Part shown: positions 53,848 to 62,752 of the stretch, one piece after another | Layout: every line of letters starts with the position of its first letter | How positions within the stretch are numbered: position 1 is the stretch's first letter | Source of the DNA: Vibrio chagasii | GTDB taxonomy: Bacteria > Pseudomonadota > Gammaproteobacteria > Enterobacterales > Vibrionaceae | Assembly (NCBI RefSeq): GCF_024347355.1 | Contig: NZ_AP025466.1 | Location: 1,116,001-1,180,000, forward strand | Reading direction: 5' to 3' | DNA length: 64,000 bases | The notes under the pieces: model-generated | Database searches by the model: none | Told to the model about the DNA's origin: nothing | What the model saw: only the letters and a program-made list of their open reading frames with translations | Program-made: the position numbers and the translations under genes

Positions 53848-54822
53848 TTAGTCGAGTTTCGATTGCACGAACGCTAGGATTTCTTGCATTGTTGCATCAT
53901 CAACTTTCTTCAGGTTTAACGCTAGGTTTGAACCCTTACGGCTGTATGAAGCACGACCTTTGATAAGCTCAACTTTTGGTGACGCCTTTTTCGCTGGCGC
54001 AGGAGCCAACTCAAGAATCCAACCTTCTAGCGTTTCCGTTACGTCTTTAGTTAGACGAGTCACACCTTGTGCTTCACTGCGCTGCCATACAAAACCTTCA
54101 GACGCATCACACTTAGTGAGCAATGTTTGCTGCTGGTCTTCAGTCAGACCACTGAATTGCTTATGCAGTTTAACAATCGTTGGACGACCAAGGTCGCTCA
54201 CATTTGGGTAAGCTTGAAGTAGTTCAAGTGGCAGAGCCGCTGCTTTCAAAGCACCACTCACTAGCGCTTCGCTGCATTGGAACATTTTTGCTAGTGCTTT
54301 TTGGTCTTCAGCTTCGCCTTTATCAAGCTTGGCTTGCATCTCTTTACCCTTCTCGTACAGAGAAAGCGGTTTATGAGCGTTCGCTACATCAGATAAGAAC
54401 TTAGCGTGTTCGCCGTTAATGTTTTCAGCAACATAGATTAGGAACTCTTTGTCAGCCAAAATACATGACATACGACGACGGCTACCATCAAGAACTTCAA
54501 TCTTACCGTCTTTGTTTTTACGACCTACTGCCGGGTATTGCTGGCCGCGTTCTTTCAATGTTGTAAGAACATCAGAAAGAGCATGTTCGTTTAGGAAAGA
54601 TTGCTCACGAGCATTCTCTTCAAAAACAACGGTGCGAGTTGCTACTTCAGAAGCAGGAATTCGGACCAATTCAAATGAAACTAAATCTTCGCCAGCAACA
54701 GAAAGCTCGATCACTTGAGCCTGTTCTTTGGCAGCAGTTTGCGCTTCTTGGGGCGTAGCAACACGACGTTTGTTTGCCTTACCAAATAGCTTTGCATTTA
54801 AGTCAGATGTTTTAATTGCCAT
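53848..54822 (-). CDS. parB2: chromosome-2 partition protein ParB2
   Basis: Predicted 324-aa centromere-binding protein. The ParB N-terminal (CTPase-type) region (about 55-170; LVRIPASEV, ENAREQ, DGSRRRMSCI) carries the GSRR box, followed by a KorB-like HTH (about 165-220; DQKALAKMFQCSEALVSGALKAAALP). It binds TTTACANTGTAAA sites, seven of which are in this window, and works with ParA2. It lies 5 bp after parA2 in one operon and has its own terminator downstream. Confidence 0.93.
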   Translation of the reverse strand: MAIKTSDLNAKLFGKANKRRVATPQEAQTAAKEQAQVIELSVAGEDLVSFELVRIPASEVATRTVVFEENAREQSFLNEHALSDVLTTLKERGQQYPAVGRKNKDGKIEVLDGSRRRMSCILADKEFLIYVAENINGEHAKFLSDVANAHKPLSLYEKGKEMQAKLDKGEAEDQKALAKMFQCSEALVSGALKAAALPLELLQAYPNVSDLGRPTIVKLHKQFSGLTEDQQQTLLTKCDASEGFVWQRSEAQGVTRLTKDVTETLEGWILELAPAPAKKASPKVELIKGRASYSRKGSNLALNLKKVDDATMQEILAFVQSKLD

Positions 54823-54827
54823 TCTTG

Positions 54828-56045
54828 TTATCCCTGATTAAGTGAAGGCCAGTTGCTATGTAATACTCGCTCTAATTCTAGAGCACTTTTTTGTACCGCG
54901 TCTTGAGCGACAGCCAGAGTCTTCTTACCGCCTTCAAAATCACTCACAGTAAGGTCGAAAACTGTGCTGTAAGTATCTGCACAAGTCTCGAATGCGCGGC
55001 TTCTTGGAATCGTTGCCATCATTACTTGGTCATTCAACAGGTAGTTCATTTCAGTCAGTACTGATACTTGTTTCTTGTTATCGTCTTCAAACATGGTTGG
55101 CATCAGACGAACAAACTCAAGCCCTTTCCAATCGTCCGGGAACATTTCGTACACGGTTGGTAAGTGTTGGAAGAAGTTAACCGTTGAAGCCCAATCCAAA
55201 CGCTTCGCCGCACATGGAATCAAAAGTGCGTTAGACGCGTACATTGCATTCCATACCAGCGGGTCTACGTGCGGGCCGGTATCAATCATAATCACGTCAA
55301 AATCATCCGCGATTTTATCGATAAGCTTCTCTTTTAAAAGACGTACAATATCTAAAGACTGATCTTGAGAAAGGCTTTGCCACGCTTCAGCATTAAACAT
55401 TGCATCTTCTGGGAACGCAGAAATCGTCTTTAGGTTTGGATATTGTGTTGGCAACAATACATTTTTGCGCAGAAATTCTTGGTCAACCTCTTGGCCTTCA
55501 GGCACGTTGTCCAGCATGATATCAACAGCAGAATAAATGCTATCGTGCTCAGCACCACTAATTTGTGGGTTTAGGAACAAACGCAGTGAGCCTTGTGGAT
55601 CTAAATCGATCAGACAGATGCGGTAACGCTTATCAAGATTCAAAGATAAGCATGCCGCTAAATGAACCGCTGTCATTGATTTACCCGTACCACCCTTTTG
55701 GTTCTGTACGTTGATAATCCATGGCTTATTGCCCGCATGCTGTTTACGTTGGTGGAACTTTGGCACTTCAGCCGCGTCCATTAGCATGTGAGCTTCGGTC
55801 AATGAAATCGAGTAATGGTTGGCATTATTCTTCGTAAACTGATGGCCTTCCGCCTCAAGCTTAGTGATAGCTTCATCCAATTTACGACGAGTTAAACCAG
55901 AACGAGTCTCCATCATGGCCTTAGACATAGGCGGAAAATGCTCATCACTTCGCTCTTCCAAAATAATCTCAATTCGGTCAGCCTGAACTTGTTGAGTTTG
56001 TTCGGCTAGCTGATAGAGCTTATCAATCGTTTGTTCTCTTTTCAT
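54828..56045 (-). CDS. parA2: chromosome-2 partition ATPase ParA2
   Basis: Predicted 405-aa type Ia ParA ATPase. It has an N-terminal winged-HTH region (about 1-100; RSGLTRRKLDEAITKLEAEG) typical of plasmid-like autoregulating ParAs, then Walker A QNQKGGTGKSMTAVHLA (about 114-130), LIDLDPQGSLRLF, and switch MIDTGPHVDP. Segregates the chromosome-2 origin region with ParB2. Larger than chromosome-1 ParA, supporting the plasmid ancestry of chromosome 2. A parS2 site lies 220 bp upstream (56266). Confidence 0.94.
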   Translation of the reverse strand: MKREQTIDKLYQLAEQTQQVQADRIEIILEERSDEHFPPMSKAMMETRSGLTRRKLDEAITKLEAEGHQFTKNNANHYSISLTEAHMLMDAAEVPKFHQRKQHAGNKPWIINVQNQKGGTGKSMTAVHLAACLSLNLDKRYRICLIDLDPQGSLRLFLNPQISGAEHDSIYSAVDIMLDNVPEGQEVDQEFLRKNVLLPTQYPNLKTISAFPEDAMFNAEAWQSLSQDQSLDIVRLLKEKLIDKIADDFDVIMIDTGPHVDPLVWNAMYASNALLIPCAAKRLDWASTVNFFQHLPTVYEMFPDDWKGLEFVRLMPTMFEDDNKKQVSVLTEMNYLLNDQVMMATIPRSRAFETCADTYSTVFDLTVSDFEGGKKTLAVAQDAVQKSALELERVLHSNWPSLNQG

Positions 56046-56265
56046 TGCCAGTTTCCGTAATGATTAACCAAGTACAAATTGTACAGCGATTAACAATAAA
56101 AACAACAAAAACATGAACATACATTTATGAGTAAAATCACATAAAATAGACTGAATTTTTACAGTTTGATGAAATAGTATCTAAAACGAATACAAATTTG
56201 ACCATTTTCATAGTGTATAACGAGCCTAATTTCTCCTTAGATTTTAAATGTTACATCATCACTTA

Positions 56266-56278
56266 TTTACAATGTAAA
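56266..56278. promoter_or_regulatory. parS2 site upstream of parA2
   Basis: TTTACAATGTAAA, perfect ParB2 consensus, between parA2 and the origin; may allow ParB2 to influence the parAB2 promoter or the nearby origin. Confidence 0.88.
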
Positions 56279-56970
56279 TGAGAATATGAAGAAAAACCTT
56301 CGGAACGATTGAAATACAACCATAGATTACGGTAGATGTGATTTGTATTCGAATATTGATTGTGAAACAGGTGATGAACATACACGTTCAATAACAGAGT
56401 TGATTGATGCTAGATAAATAACTCGCAGACCTAAAATTTAGTCGTCAGTTGGCCAAACGAACAATCGTGTCGCCGACGACGACGGAAGAATGATCATGGG
56501 TTTCATCACATATGCTTGGATTGATAAGCACATATTATGAAGCATGATCAAGGCTTATGGTCCCCAATATTGATCCACTAAAATGCGCGCTCCAAATGAT
56601 CAATCTCCGGAAAAATGATCAAGCAGATATCGTTCCGGAAGCATATATTTTCAGGGCTAACTTACGGACGAATGCTTTTGGAATGGGGATTCAAGGCTCA
56701 TAAGGCTTAAACACTAGGAAATTCAATCGACACGAGCTGAGAATACGTAAACATGACAATTTCATGATCATGCTTCCTATATTTAGCGGGTTCTCTTTCC
56801 GGAGCTCCAAATCAGTAATGAGTAATCAATATTGAGTGGATTTTGTACGACAGGAGGTAGGAACGATAAAAATACCGACTCACTTGATCATCGTTCCGAT
56901 ACATTGATAATCAAAAATATCCACATTGCCAGCAAATAAGTACTTCGAAACAAAGTAGACAAAGATCGGC

Positions 56971-56979
56971 TGTGGATAA
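56971..56979 (-). promoter_or_regulatory. DnaA box
   Basis: TGTGGATAA is the exact complement of the consensus DnaA box TTATCCACA. It is next to the iteron array; DnaA is also required at ori2 in V. cholerae. Confidence 0.85.
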
Positions 56980-56993
56980 GCTGTATAACCATA

Positions 56994-57121
56994 ATGATCA
57001 TGCTTTCGAATCAATAATGATCATGCTTACAATGACTTAATGATCATCGTTCTGACTCGCTGTGATCATGCTTTCTTCTGTTTTATGATCATCGTTTCGA
57101 GTAACTTATGATCATGCTTTC
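56994..57121 (+). repeat. array of six RctB iterons
   Basis: Six units ATGATCAT(GC/CG)TTYC start at 56994, 57017, 57040, 57062, 57085 and 57108: spacing 23, 23, 22, 23, 23 bp, two helical turns. The fourth begins GTGATCAT. All are on the same strand and contain GATC. This matches the six 12-mer array of the V. cholerae chromosome-2 origin. Confidence 0.93.
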
Positions 57122-57259
57122 CAAGCGAATTTTATTTAACAGTTTAAATTCAGCAACTTAAAAGCAAACTTACAGCCAGATCATTAGATCACTTAATCAT
57201 TTAAGATCATATTAATCAAAAAGATCAGTTATTTAAAAGCCAATAAATTCTCTTTATTT

Positions 57260-57273
57260 ATGATCATTCTTTC
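57260..57273 (+). promoter_or_regulatory. RctB site in the rctB promoter
   Basis: ATGATCATTCTTTC, the iteron consensus, lies 54 bp before the rctB start; it fits autorepression of rctB by its product. Confidence 0.75.
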
Positions 57274-57326
57274 TTTATCATTCAGGAACTATAGTGAAAT
57301 TACGGTTAGTGTGATACGGATCAAAA

Positions 57327-59306
57327 ATGAAACCAGAAGAGAAATTGTTAATTAAGGCACGAAGCCATAAAGATGGTCATTTATTTGAGGTATCTGAAAC
57401 AGCCGTTGAATGGATAGAACAATATCAACACTTCAAAGGTGTCACCAAAAGCATAGTTGAGCTTCTTAACCTAATTTCACTTCGTGGGTTTAGTAGCAAA
57501 GACGGGTACGTCTCCACCACTGAGATTATCGAATCAACCGATGGTCAAGTCACTCGCGCGGCCTTACAGCAAAGGCTGAGAGCAGCAGTCAATATTGGAT
57601 TGTTCAAACAAATCCCCGTTCGCTTTGAAGAAGGCCTTGCTGGTAAAACCATGTTGCATCGCTTTGTGAACCCAAACCAACTGATTTCGGTACTGGGTGC
57701 CACAAGCTTAGTAACAGAAAGCGTGAAACAAAATGAAAAGCAAAAGCGCTCTAAAGCCCTAGCTCAAACCAAAGTAAACAAGCGCTTACTGAATGAACAT
57801 GGACTGAATACCCCACCAACGATGAAAGATGAAGCGGATCAATTCATTGTTTCGCCAACCAATTGGGCGGGGATTATTGATCAAGCGTTAGCGCCGCCTA
57901 GAACTCGTAAGAGCTACCAGAAATCCATGGTTTCGATCTCTGGCACTCGAGCGGTGATCGAGACACGATCTTCTAAAAATATCATGACGGTTGACGATCT
58001 GATGACGCTATTCGCGTTATTTACGCTCACCGTTCAATATCATGATCATCACCAAGATGATTACCACCTAGACGCTAAACACACACCGAACAAAACACCA
58101 CTCTACATCACTGATATTTTGTCTTTGCGTGGCAAGAAAGACAGCGGCCCAGCACGTGATTCGATCCGCGACAGTATTGATCGTATTGAATTCACTGATT
58201 TCCAACTGCATGAGCTTACAGGCCGCTGGCTTAGTGAGAACATGCCAGAAGGTTTTAAGAGTGATCGTTTCCGATTCTTAGCTAGAACCATTACCGCATC
58301 GGAAGAAGCGCCTACAGAGGGCTCTGACGGCGAAATTCGCATTAAACCGAACCTATACATCTTGGTTTGGGAACCTTCGTTCTACGAAGAGCTGCTGACG
58401 CGTGATTATTTCTTCCTATTTCCGCCAGAAATTCTGAAGCAACATACCTTGGTCTTCCAAATGTATTCGTACTTTAGAAGCCGCATGGCACGTCGTCATT
58501 CAGATTGTATGTTGCTCAGTGAGCTCAACCAGAAATTGGCGCGTAACATTGATTGGCGTCGGTTCTCGATGGATCTGATCCGTGAACTCAGAAAGTTGGG
58601 CGAAGTAGGGGATCATGAAGATACCTTCCTGGTTAACCTTTGGGGTTATCACTTGACGATCACCGCGTTGATCGAAAAAGGCAAAACGACGGATTATCAA
58701 GTAGATATCAAGTGTAACGTGGAAGAAGTACTACGTTACTCAAGAGCACGAACTACCAACGCCGGTAAACGTAATATGGCGCCGACGCTACCGAACCCGC
58801 TTCGTAACGAAATGGTTTCCAAGCAGAAGCTGGAAGAGCTGTCTGAAATCATTGATGGTGAGTTCGAGCCAATCCAACGTAAAGCACCATCACCAAGAGG
58901 CAAGTTAGGACGTCGCGTTAAACAACGTAAGCACTCTGTAGAGATTAACGCTGATGAGATCATGATAACGCTCTCTAAATATACCTCTGCAGAGGCTCTA
59001 GAACGCAGTATAACGGCTTTATCTGCTATGACAGGGCTCTCGCATGCCTCAATCAAAGAAGAGTGTTCAGAGCTTATTGAGAAGCTTGATTGGCTGAGAG
59101 TAGGGGATGAGATCATTCCTTACGAAACACTAAGTAAGTTAATTGAGCTATATAACGATCGCGATAGTAACAGTAATCGCCACCTTTCGATTGAACGTCT
59201 TATCTCAGGCTTAGCGGTGCGTCGTAAGGTTTGTAAGCAAGTTCACGAAGGGCATTTGGATGAAAATGTATTCCTAGCGTTGGATGAAATGGCGATAGGT
59301 CATTAA
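57327..59306 (+). CDS. rctB: chromosome-2 replication initiator RctB
   Basis: Predicted 659-aa initiator unique to Vibrionaceae chromosome 2 (about 658 aa in V. cholerae). The N-terminus (HKDGHLFEVSETAVEWIEQYQHFKGVTKSIVELLNLISLRG) is almost the same as the known RctB. Central winged-helix domains (about 150-480) bind iterons, and the C-terminal region (about 500-659) is basic (KRNMAPTLPNP, GKLGRRVKQRKH). Start ATG at 57327, with the autoregulatory site at 57260. Followed by a 200-bp stretch with no gene and a strong terminator at 59507. Confidence 0.97.
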   Translation: MKPEEKLLIKARSHKDGHLFEVSETAVEWIEQYQHFKGVTKSIVELLNLISLRGFSSKDGYVSTTEIIESTDGQVTRAALQQRLRAAVNIGLFKQIPVRFEEGLAGKTMLHRFVNPNQLISVLGATSLVTESVKQNEKQKRSKALAQTKVNKRLLNEHGLNTPPTMKDEADQFIVSPTNWAGIIDQALAPPRTRKSYQKSMVSISGTRAVIETRSSKNIMTVDDLMTLFALFTLTVQYHDHHQDDYHLDAKHTPNKTPLYITDILSLRGKKDSGPARDSIRDSIDRIEFTDFQLHELTGRWLSENMPEGFKSDRFRFLARTITASEEAPTEGSDGEIRIKPNLYILVWEPSFYEELLTRDYFFLFPPEILKQHTLVFQMYSYFRSRMARRHSDCMLLSELNQKLARNIDWRRFSMDLIRELRKLGEVGDHEDTFLVNLWGYHLTITALIEKGKTTDYQVDIKCNVEEVLRYSRARTTNAGKRNMAPTLPNPLRNEMVSKQKLEELSEIIDGEFEPIQRKAPSPRGKLGRRVKQRKHSVEINADEIMITLSKYTSAEALERSITALSAMTGLSHASIKEECSELIEKLDWLRVGDEIIPYETLSKLIELYNDRDSNSNRHLSIERLISGLAVRRKVCKQVHEGHLDENVFLALDEMAIGH

Positions 59307-59506
59307 TTCTGTGCCAGTTTTCAGTGCTATGAATGGGTCTTTGAAACACATTAGGTGTTGATAAGAACCGCACCTAACGCTGACAAAGTGATGACAAAGT
59401 AGCGCACTCGGTTGATTATTATTTATCCCGAATAGACAACCTTTTGTCCTTTCTTATGATTAATAGATTGGCTCATATTTTGTTACATCATACTGAATAG
59501 ATTTTT

Positions 59507-59538
59507 GCGAGTTCCCCCAAGGGACTCGCTTTTTTTTT
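59507..59538 (+). terminator. terminator downstream of rctB
   Basis: GCGAGTTCCC-CCAA-GGGACTCGC followed by nine T, 200 bp after rctB. The intervening 59307-59506 has no ORF; an rctB 3' UTR or small RNA ending here are both possible. Confidence 0.85.
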
Positions 59539-59590
59539 GTCTAAAATCCGCCTAACTATTAAAAATCAACAGCTTAAGATATTCTTTACC

Positions 59591-59622
59591 GAAGCATGAT
59601 CAAGGCTAGATCATGCTTTCAT
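59591..59622. repeat. RctB-like sites downstream of rctB
   Basis: GAAGCATGATCAAGG (59591-59605, minus) and AGATCATGCTTTC (59610-59622, plus) face each other between the rctB terminator and the next gene. Confidence 0.55.
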
Positions 59623-59686
59623 GGATCCAACTCATCGCTACCGATGAAAACTTTTACGAAAAAGTATCAGATCAATAACTCGGTGA

Positions 59687-60169
59687 TCAGTGAATCTGAT
59701 GTTTTACATTGCCTTGATCATCGTTTCGGGGATGGCTGGCCATAAAGCGGACATGCGACTCGATCAACTTCTCTGATTCTGCTTGCCAGCGCGGCTCCTG
59801 CTGTTGATTGGCAAACTCTAGAGCCAGTACACACAGATGCTGAACTCGTTGAGTACACCACTCTTGCAAGTCTGGCTCCGCTTTGGGGTCACAAGACACC
59901 GCTTGCAGCTTGCCGTAAGCAAACATTAGGTATTGGTAAGCCTTTTCTTGATGGTGTGCATTTTCGTTCGGCTGTCGATAGAAGGTAAAGATTCTCAGGC
60001 AGCCATCTAACCAACATGCGATGCCTTTGCTTTGTTCATCCGTGATCAACGGCCCCCAGAGTGCATCTGGAGGCGTTAAGAGCAAAGGTTCTAACCGTTC
60101 CACTTGATCATGCTTTCGGGCTTTGTACCAATCTCCGATCCGCTCTAACCAAGTGTCTAGTTCATTCAT
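59687..60169 (-). CDS. hypothetical protein carrying two RctB-type sites in its coding DNA
   Basis: Predicted 160-aa, Trp/Gln/His-rich soluble protein (MNELDTWLERIGDWYKARKHDQVERLEPLLLTPPDALWGPLITDEQSKGIACWLDG…), predicted mostly helical; family not recognised. Its ATG overlaps the stop of the upstream ABC ATPase gene (ATGA), so it is the last gene of that operon. Plus-strand iteron matches TTGATCATGCTTTCGG (60104-60119) and TTGATCATCGTTTCGG (59714-59729) lie within it, encoding ARKHDQ near the N-terminus and PRNDDQ near the C-terminus; the protein may have adapted to keep replication sites. Confidence 0.75.
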   Translation of the reverse strand: MNELDTWLERIGDWYKARKHDQVERLEPLLLTPPDALWGPLITDEQSKGIACWLDGCLRIFTFYRQPNENAHHQEKAYQYLMFAYGKLQAVSCDPKAEPDLQEWCTQRVQHLCVLALEFANQQQEPRWQAESEKLIESHVRFMASHPRNDDQGNVKHQIH

Positions 60170-61098
60170 GCAACATTATCCCATTGTTTTACAAAGTGAT
60201 TATCAGCAACTTGCTTAACGTTATGCTGTATTTCACTGCTTTGTTCTCGAATACGATCTGCGTCTATTGAATAGTTTGGTTCATTTTTAACGAGTTCGCC
60301 AAATGGCAGATCAGGATCTGGCACCGCAGAGCTCAATAGCTTGGTGTATGGGTGTTGAGGATTGGTCAAGATCGACTGAGTGGATCCCCATTCGACGATC
60401 TGTCCTTTGTACATAACTGCTGTTTCTTCTGCTATGTAATGTGCGGTCGCGAGATCATGGGTTATGTACAAAAAGCCAATCCCGAGTTCTTTCTTCATTC
60501 GTTGCATTAGGTTGAGCACGCCAAGTCGAATTGAAACATCCAGCATGGAGGTGGGTTCGTCGGCAAGAATAACCTCAGCGCCAACAGCCAGTGCTCTTGC
60601 TAGGTTAACCCTTTGTCTTTGGCCTCCACTGAGCTCGTGAGGGTACTTAGCCAGTGTTTCAATGGGTAACTCCACCAGCGTTAATAACTCTTCCAGACGC
60701 TCTGCTAGCGCTTTTTTATTAGCGACTTGCTTATGAATCTTGAGAGGGCGCGTTAAATGGTGCTCTATAGTATGTGTCGGATTCAACGAGCCAAACGGGT
60801 CTTGGAACACCATTTGCACTCTGCTGCGGTAGTCCAAGATCTCTTTGCGGCTGTTGAGGGTTGAGATGTCTTTGCCATTGAACAGGATCTCGCCTTCTGT
60901 CGGTGGGTAAACCTTGGTCATTAGCCTCGCGCAGGTACTTTTTCCGCAGCCTGATTCGCCAACGAGAGCTAACGTTCTTCCTGCGTATAAGTCAAAACTC
61001 ACGCCATGCAGGGCTCTAAATATCTCCTCTTTGCCAAATCCGCCACCAACGGTGAACTCTTTAACGAGGTTTTTTACTTGCATAATTGGTTGTGACAT
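60166..61098 (-). CDS. peptide/siderophore-type ABC transporter ATPase (DppF-like)
   Basis: Predicted 310-aa ABC ATPase with Walker A LVGESGCGKSTCARLM (about 46-61), Q-loop MVFQDPFGSLNP, signature LSGGQRQRVNLARAL, Walker B VILADEPTSMLD, and the oligopeptide-type C-terminus (LLSSAVPDPDL) that often holds an Fe-S or peptide-dependent motif. ATG at 61098 is chosen for its AGGAGC site; an upstream start at 61113 would overlap the previous gene. It pairs with the ATPase encoded just upstream. No permease or binding protein gene of the pair is in the window. Confidence 0.87.
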   Translation of the reverse strand: MSQPIMQVKNLVKEFTVGGGFGKEEIFRALHGVSFDLYAGRTLALVGESGCGKSTCARLMTKVYPPTEGEILFNGKDISTLNSRKEILDYRSRVQMVFQDPFGSLNPTHTIEHHLTRPLKIHKQVANKKALAERLEELLTLVELPIETLAKYPHELSGGQRQRVNLARALAVGAEVILADEPTSMLDVSIRLGVLNLMQRMKKELGIGFLYITHDLATAHYIAEETAVMYKGQIVEWGSTQSILTNPQHPYTKLLSSAVPDPDLPFGELVKNEPNYSIDADRIREQSSEIQHNVKQVADNHFVKQWDNVA

Positions 61099-61106
61099 TG
61101 AAGCTC

Positions 61107-61925
61107 CTAGCACGCTGTGGCGTGAGCATGTTCGTGAATATTAGGGAATGAACTCCACAGCTTTTGGGTGTAGGAGTGTTGAGGGTTATTGCGAATCTCA
61201 TAGGCTTGATTGACTTCAACTATCTTGCCATGACGCATAATGGCAATGCGGTCACACAGCTGGCTCATCAGGGCCAAATCGTGGGTGATAAAGAGGATTG
61301 AGAAGCCGAACTCTTCTCTGAGTTGGTGTATCTGTTGCAATATTTCTCGTTGAACGACGACATCCAATGCCGTGGTTGGCTCATCCATGATGATCAGTTT
61401 GGGATTGAGCGCGAGAGCAATCGCAATCACTAATCGTTGACGCATACCGCCACTAAATTGGTGAGGATATTCGGTCAGGCGATGACGAGGGATATTCACT
61501 AGGTCGAGCAGCTTTTCTGCGCGATCCTTGGCTTGTTCATCACTCATCCCTTTGTGGTGGCGTAACACATCGGCAAACTGTTCTTCAATGGTTAACACTG
61601 GGTTGAGTGAGTTCATGGCACTCTGAAACACCATGGCGATCTCACTCCAGCGTAATGTATTAAGCTGGCTGTCAGATAGTCTCAGTAGGTCTTGCCCACC
61701 AAAAAGTATTTGACCGCCAGAGATGAATGCGGGCGGCTTATGAAGTCGGTTAATGGCAAATGCGATGGTGCTCTTGCCACAGCCTGACTCGCCAGCCAGG
61801 CCAAAGATTTCTCCTTGTCCTATGCTAAAGCTGACGGACTTTACCGCGTTGAAGTCTCCGTCATCGGTGATGTAGTCGACACATAGGTTCTTCACTTCGA
61901 GAAGAGGTGTATCTGGATTTTCCAT
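61107..61925 (-). CDS. peptide/siderophore-type ABC transporter ATPase (DppD-like)
   Basis: Predicted 272-aa ABC ATPase: Walker A LAGESGCGKSTIAFAI, MVFQSAMNSLNPVLT, signature FSGGMRQRLVIAIAL, Walker B LIIMDEPTTALD, switch His in FITHDLALM, and the C-terminal RNNPQHSYTQKLWSS of DppD/OppD proteins. First gene of a three-gene minus-strand operon. A near-perfect Fur box lies 29-43 bp upstream of the start, so the transporter is likely iron-repressed, and its substrate may be an iron chelate rather than a peptide. Confidence 0.87.
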   Translation of the reverse strand: MENPDTPLLEVKNLCVDYITDDGDFNAVKSVSFSIGQGEIFGLAGESGCGKSTIAFAINRLHKPPAFISGGQILFGGQDLLRLSDSQLNTLRWSEIAMVFQSAMNSLNPVLTIEEQFADVLRHHKGMSDEQAKDRAEKLLDLVNIPRHRLTEYPHQFSGGMRQRLVIAIALALNPKLIIMDEPTTALDVVVQREILQQIHQLREEFGFSILFITHDLALMSQLCDRIAIMRHGKIVEVNQAYEIRNNPQHSYTQKLWSSFPNIHEHAHATAC

Positions 61926-61953
61926 AGATATGATAGATACTCAGTTATGATAT

Positions 61954-61968
61954 TGATAACTATTATCA
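61954..61968 (-). promoter_or_regulatory. Fur box upstream of the ABC ATPase operon
   Basis: TGATAACTATTATCA differs from the 7-1-7 Fur motif TGATAATNATTATCA at one base of a half-site and extends with TTGATAAC/ATTATCATT. Position just upstream of the start fits promoter repression under iron-replete conditions. Confidence 0.75.
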
Positions 61969-62293
61969 TTAACATGTGTTGGATTTAGTGAAAGCGATCA
62001 GCACAAAAACAATGAAGTGCCTCGAAATTTATCTTGGGGTATTTCAGGAATTTTCAGTGGGAAACGCGAAAACTAAGGGAGGAAAGTGAGAGTTGGATCA
62101 AACCACATTTCTTATGGGGAATTTTTTAAATGTAATTGCAGAAAATGGCTTTGGCAAAGTTTAAATGAGCTATTTATTAATTAGCTTTATGAAGCGTCGG
62201 AATCATCACATTTCAGTGCAGAATTTCTTAACAAGCGAAATAGCATTTGCTACAGATTACCTGTCCATTACATGGTGCTTTTCGGAGGAAAAC

Positions 62294-62488
62294 ATGTCCA
62301 TTAATTCTATCAACCATGATGAAATGACAAACATTGCAAACAAGTGGGATGCTGAAGAAGAAGTATCTTTCAAGCCAGAAAAGAAAATGAAGTCCGCTGA
62401 AGCTCGTCGTCGTATCGAGGCGCTAAGAGAAATTAGAGAAAGCGGTTTGAGTCTGGAAGAAGCGAGGGAGCTGGGTCTTATTCACTAA
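62294..62488 (+). CDS. 64-aa conserved-looking hypothetical protein
   Basis: A 64-aa basic/acidic helical protein (MSINSINHDEMTNIANKWD … ARRRIEALREIRESGLSLEEARELGLIH). ATG at 62294 has an ideal GGAGG site 5-9 nt upstream; a longer frame reaching back to 62165 has none. No signal or membrane segment. Function unknown. Confidence 0.75.
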   Translation: MSINSINHDEMTNIANKWDAEEEVSFKPEKKMKSAEARRRIEALREIRESGLSLEEARELGLIH

Positions 62489-62752
62489 TATCCCCGATTG
62501 CATTTAATAGGGTGGCTCAGTGCCACCCTTTGATTTATAAGCACTTTATTCATCTCTCTTTCGATTCTCATCTGTAATTTCACCTTCTGGACACAAAGTT
62601 CACTCACACAAATTTTCTCAGTGGTCTCTACTTTTCGTTTAAAAGCAGGCTGACGGCATACTCTTGAACTAAGTTGTTTGACAGCAATATGTGACGCCAC
62701 TAATTTTAAAGGCAAAGCAAAAATATGCGATGTCGTTGGTAGGGAGAAGGCT

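Larger units (their letters stand above)
56300..57326. other. chromosome-2 replication origin (oriII), with inc-like region
   Basis: The gap between divergent parA2 and rctB contains the minimal origin (about 56960-57326) and a left part (about 56300-56960) corresponding to the inhibitory region of V. cholerae ori2. The left part holds scattered RctB-type sites at 56483-56497 (-), 56539-56553 (-), 56607-56623 (-), 56764-56777 (+) and 56884-56898 (+). Right of the iteron array an AT-rich stretch (57125-57250) has repeated ATCA/GATC units, the likely unwinding element, then a further site at 57260-57273. GATC within sites makes them Dam-methylation dependent, as known for RctB. Long 39-mer-type negative sites are expected on the left but I could not delimit them. 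Confidence 0.9.

Noticed and set aside
59699..59711. TTTACATTGCCTT as an eighth parS2 site
   Set aside because: Only the left half-site matches; the right half is not GTAAA.
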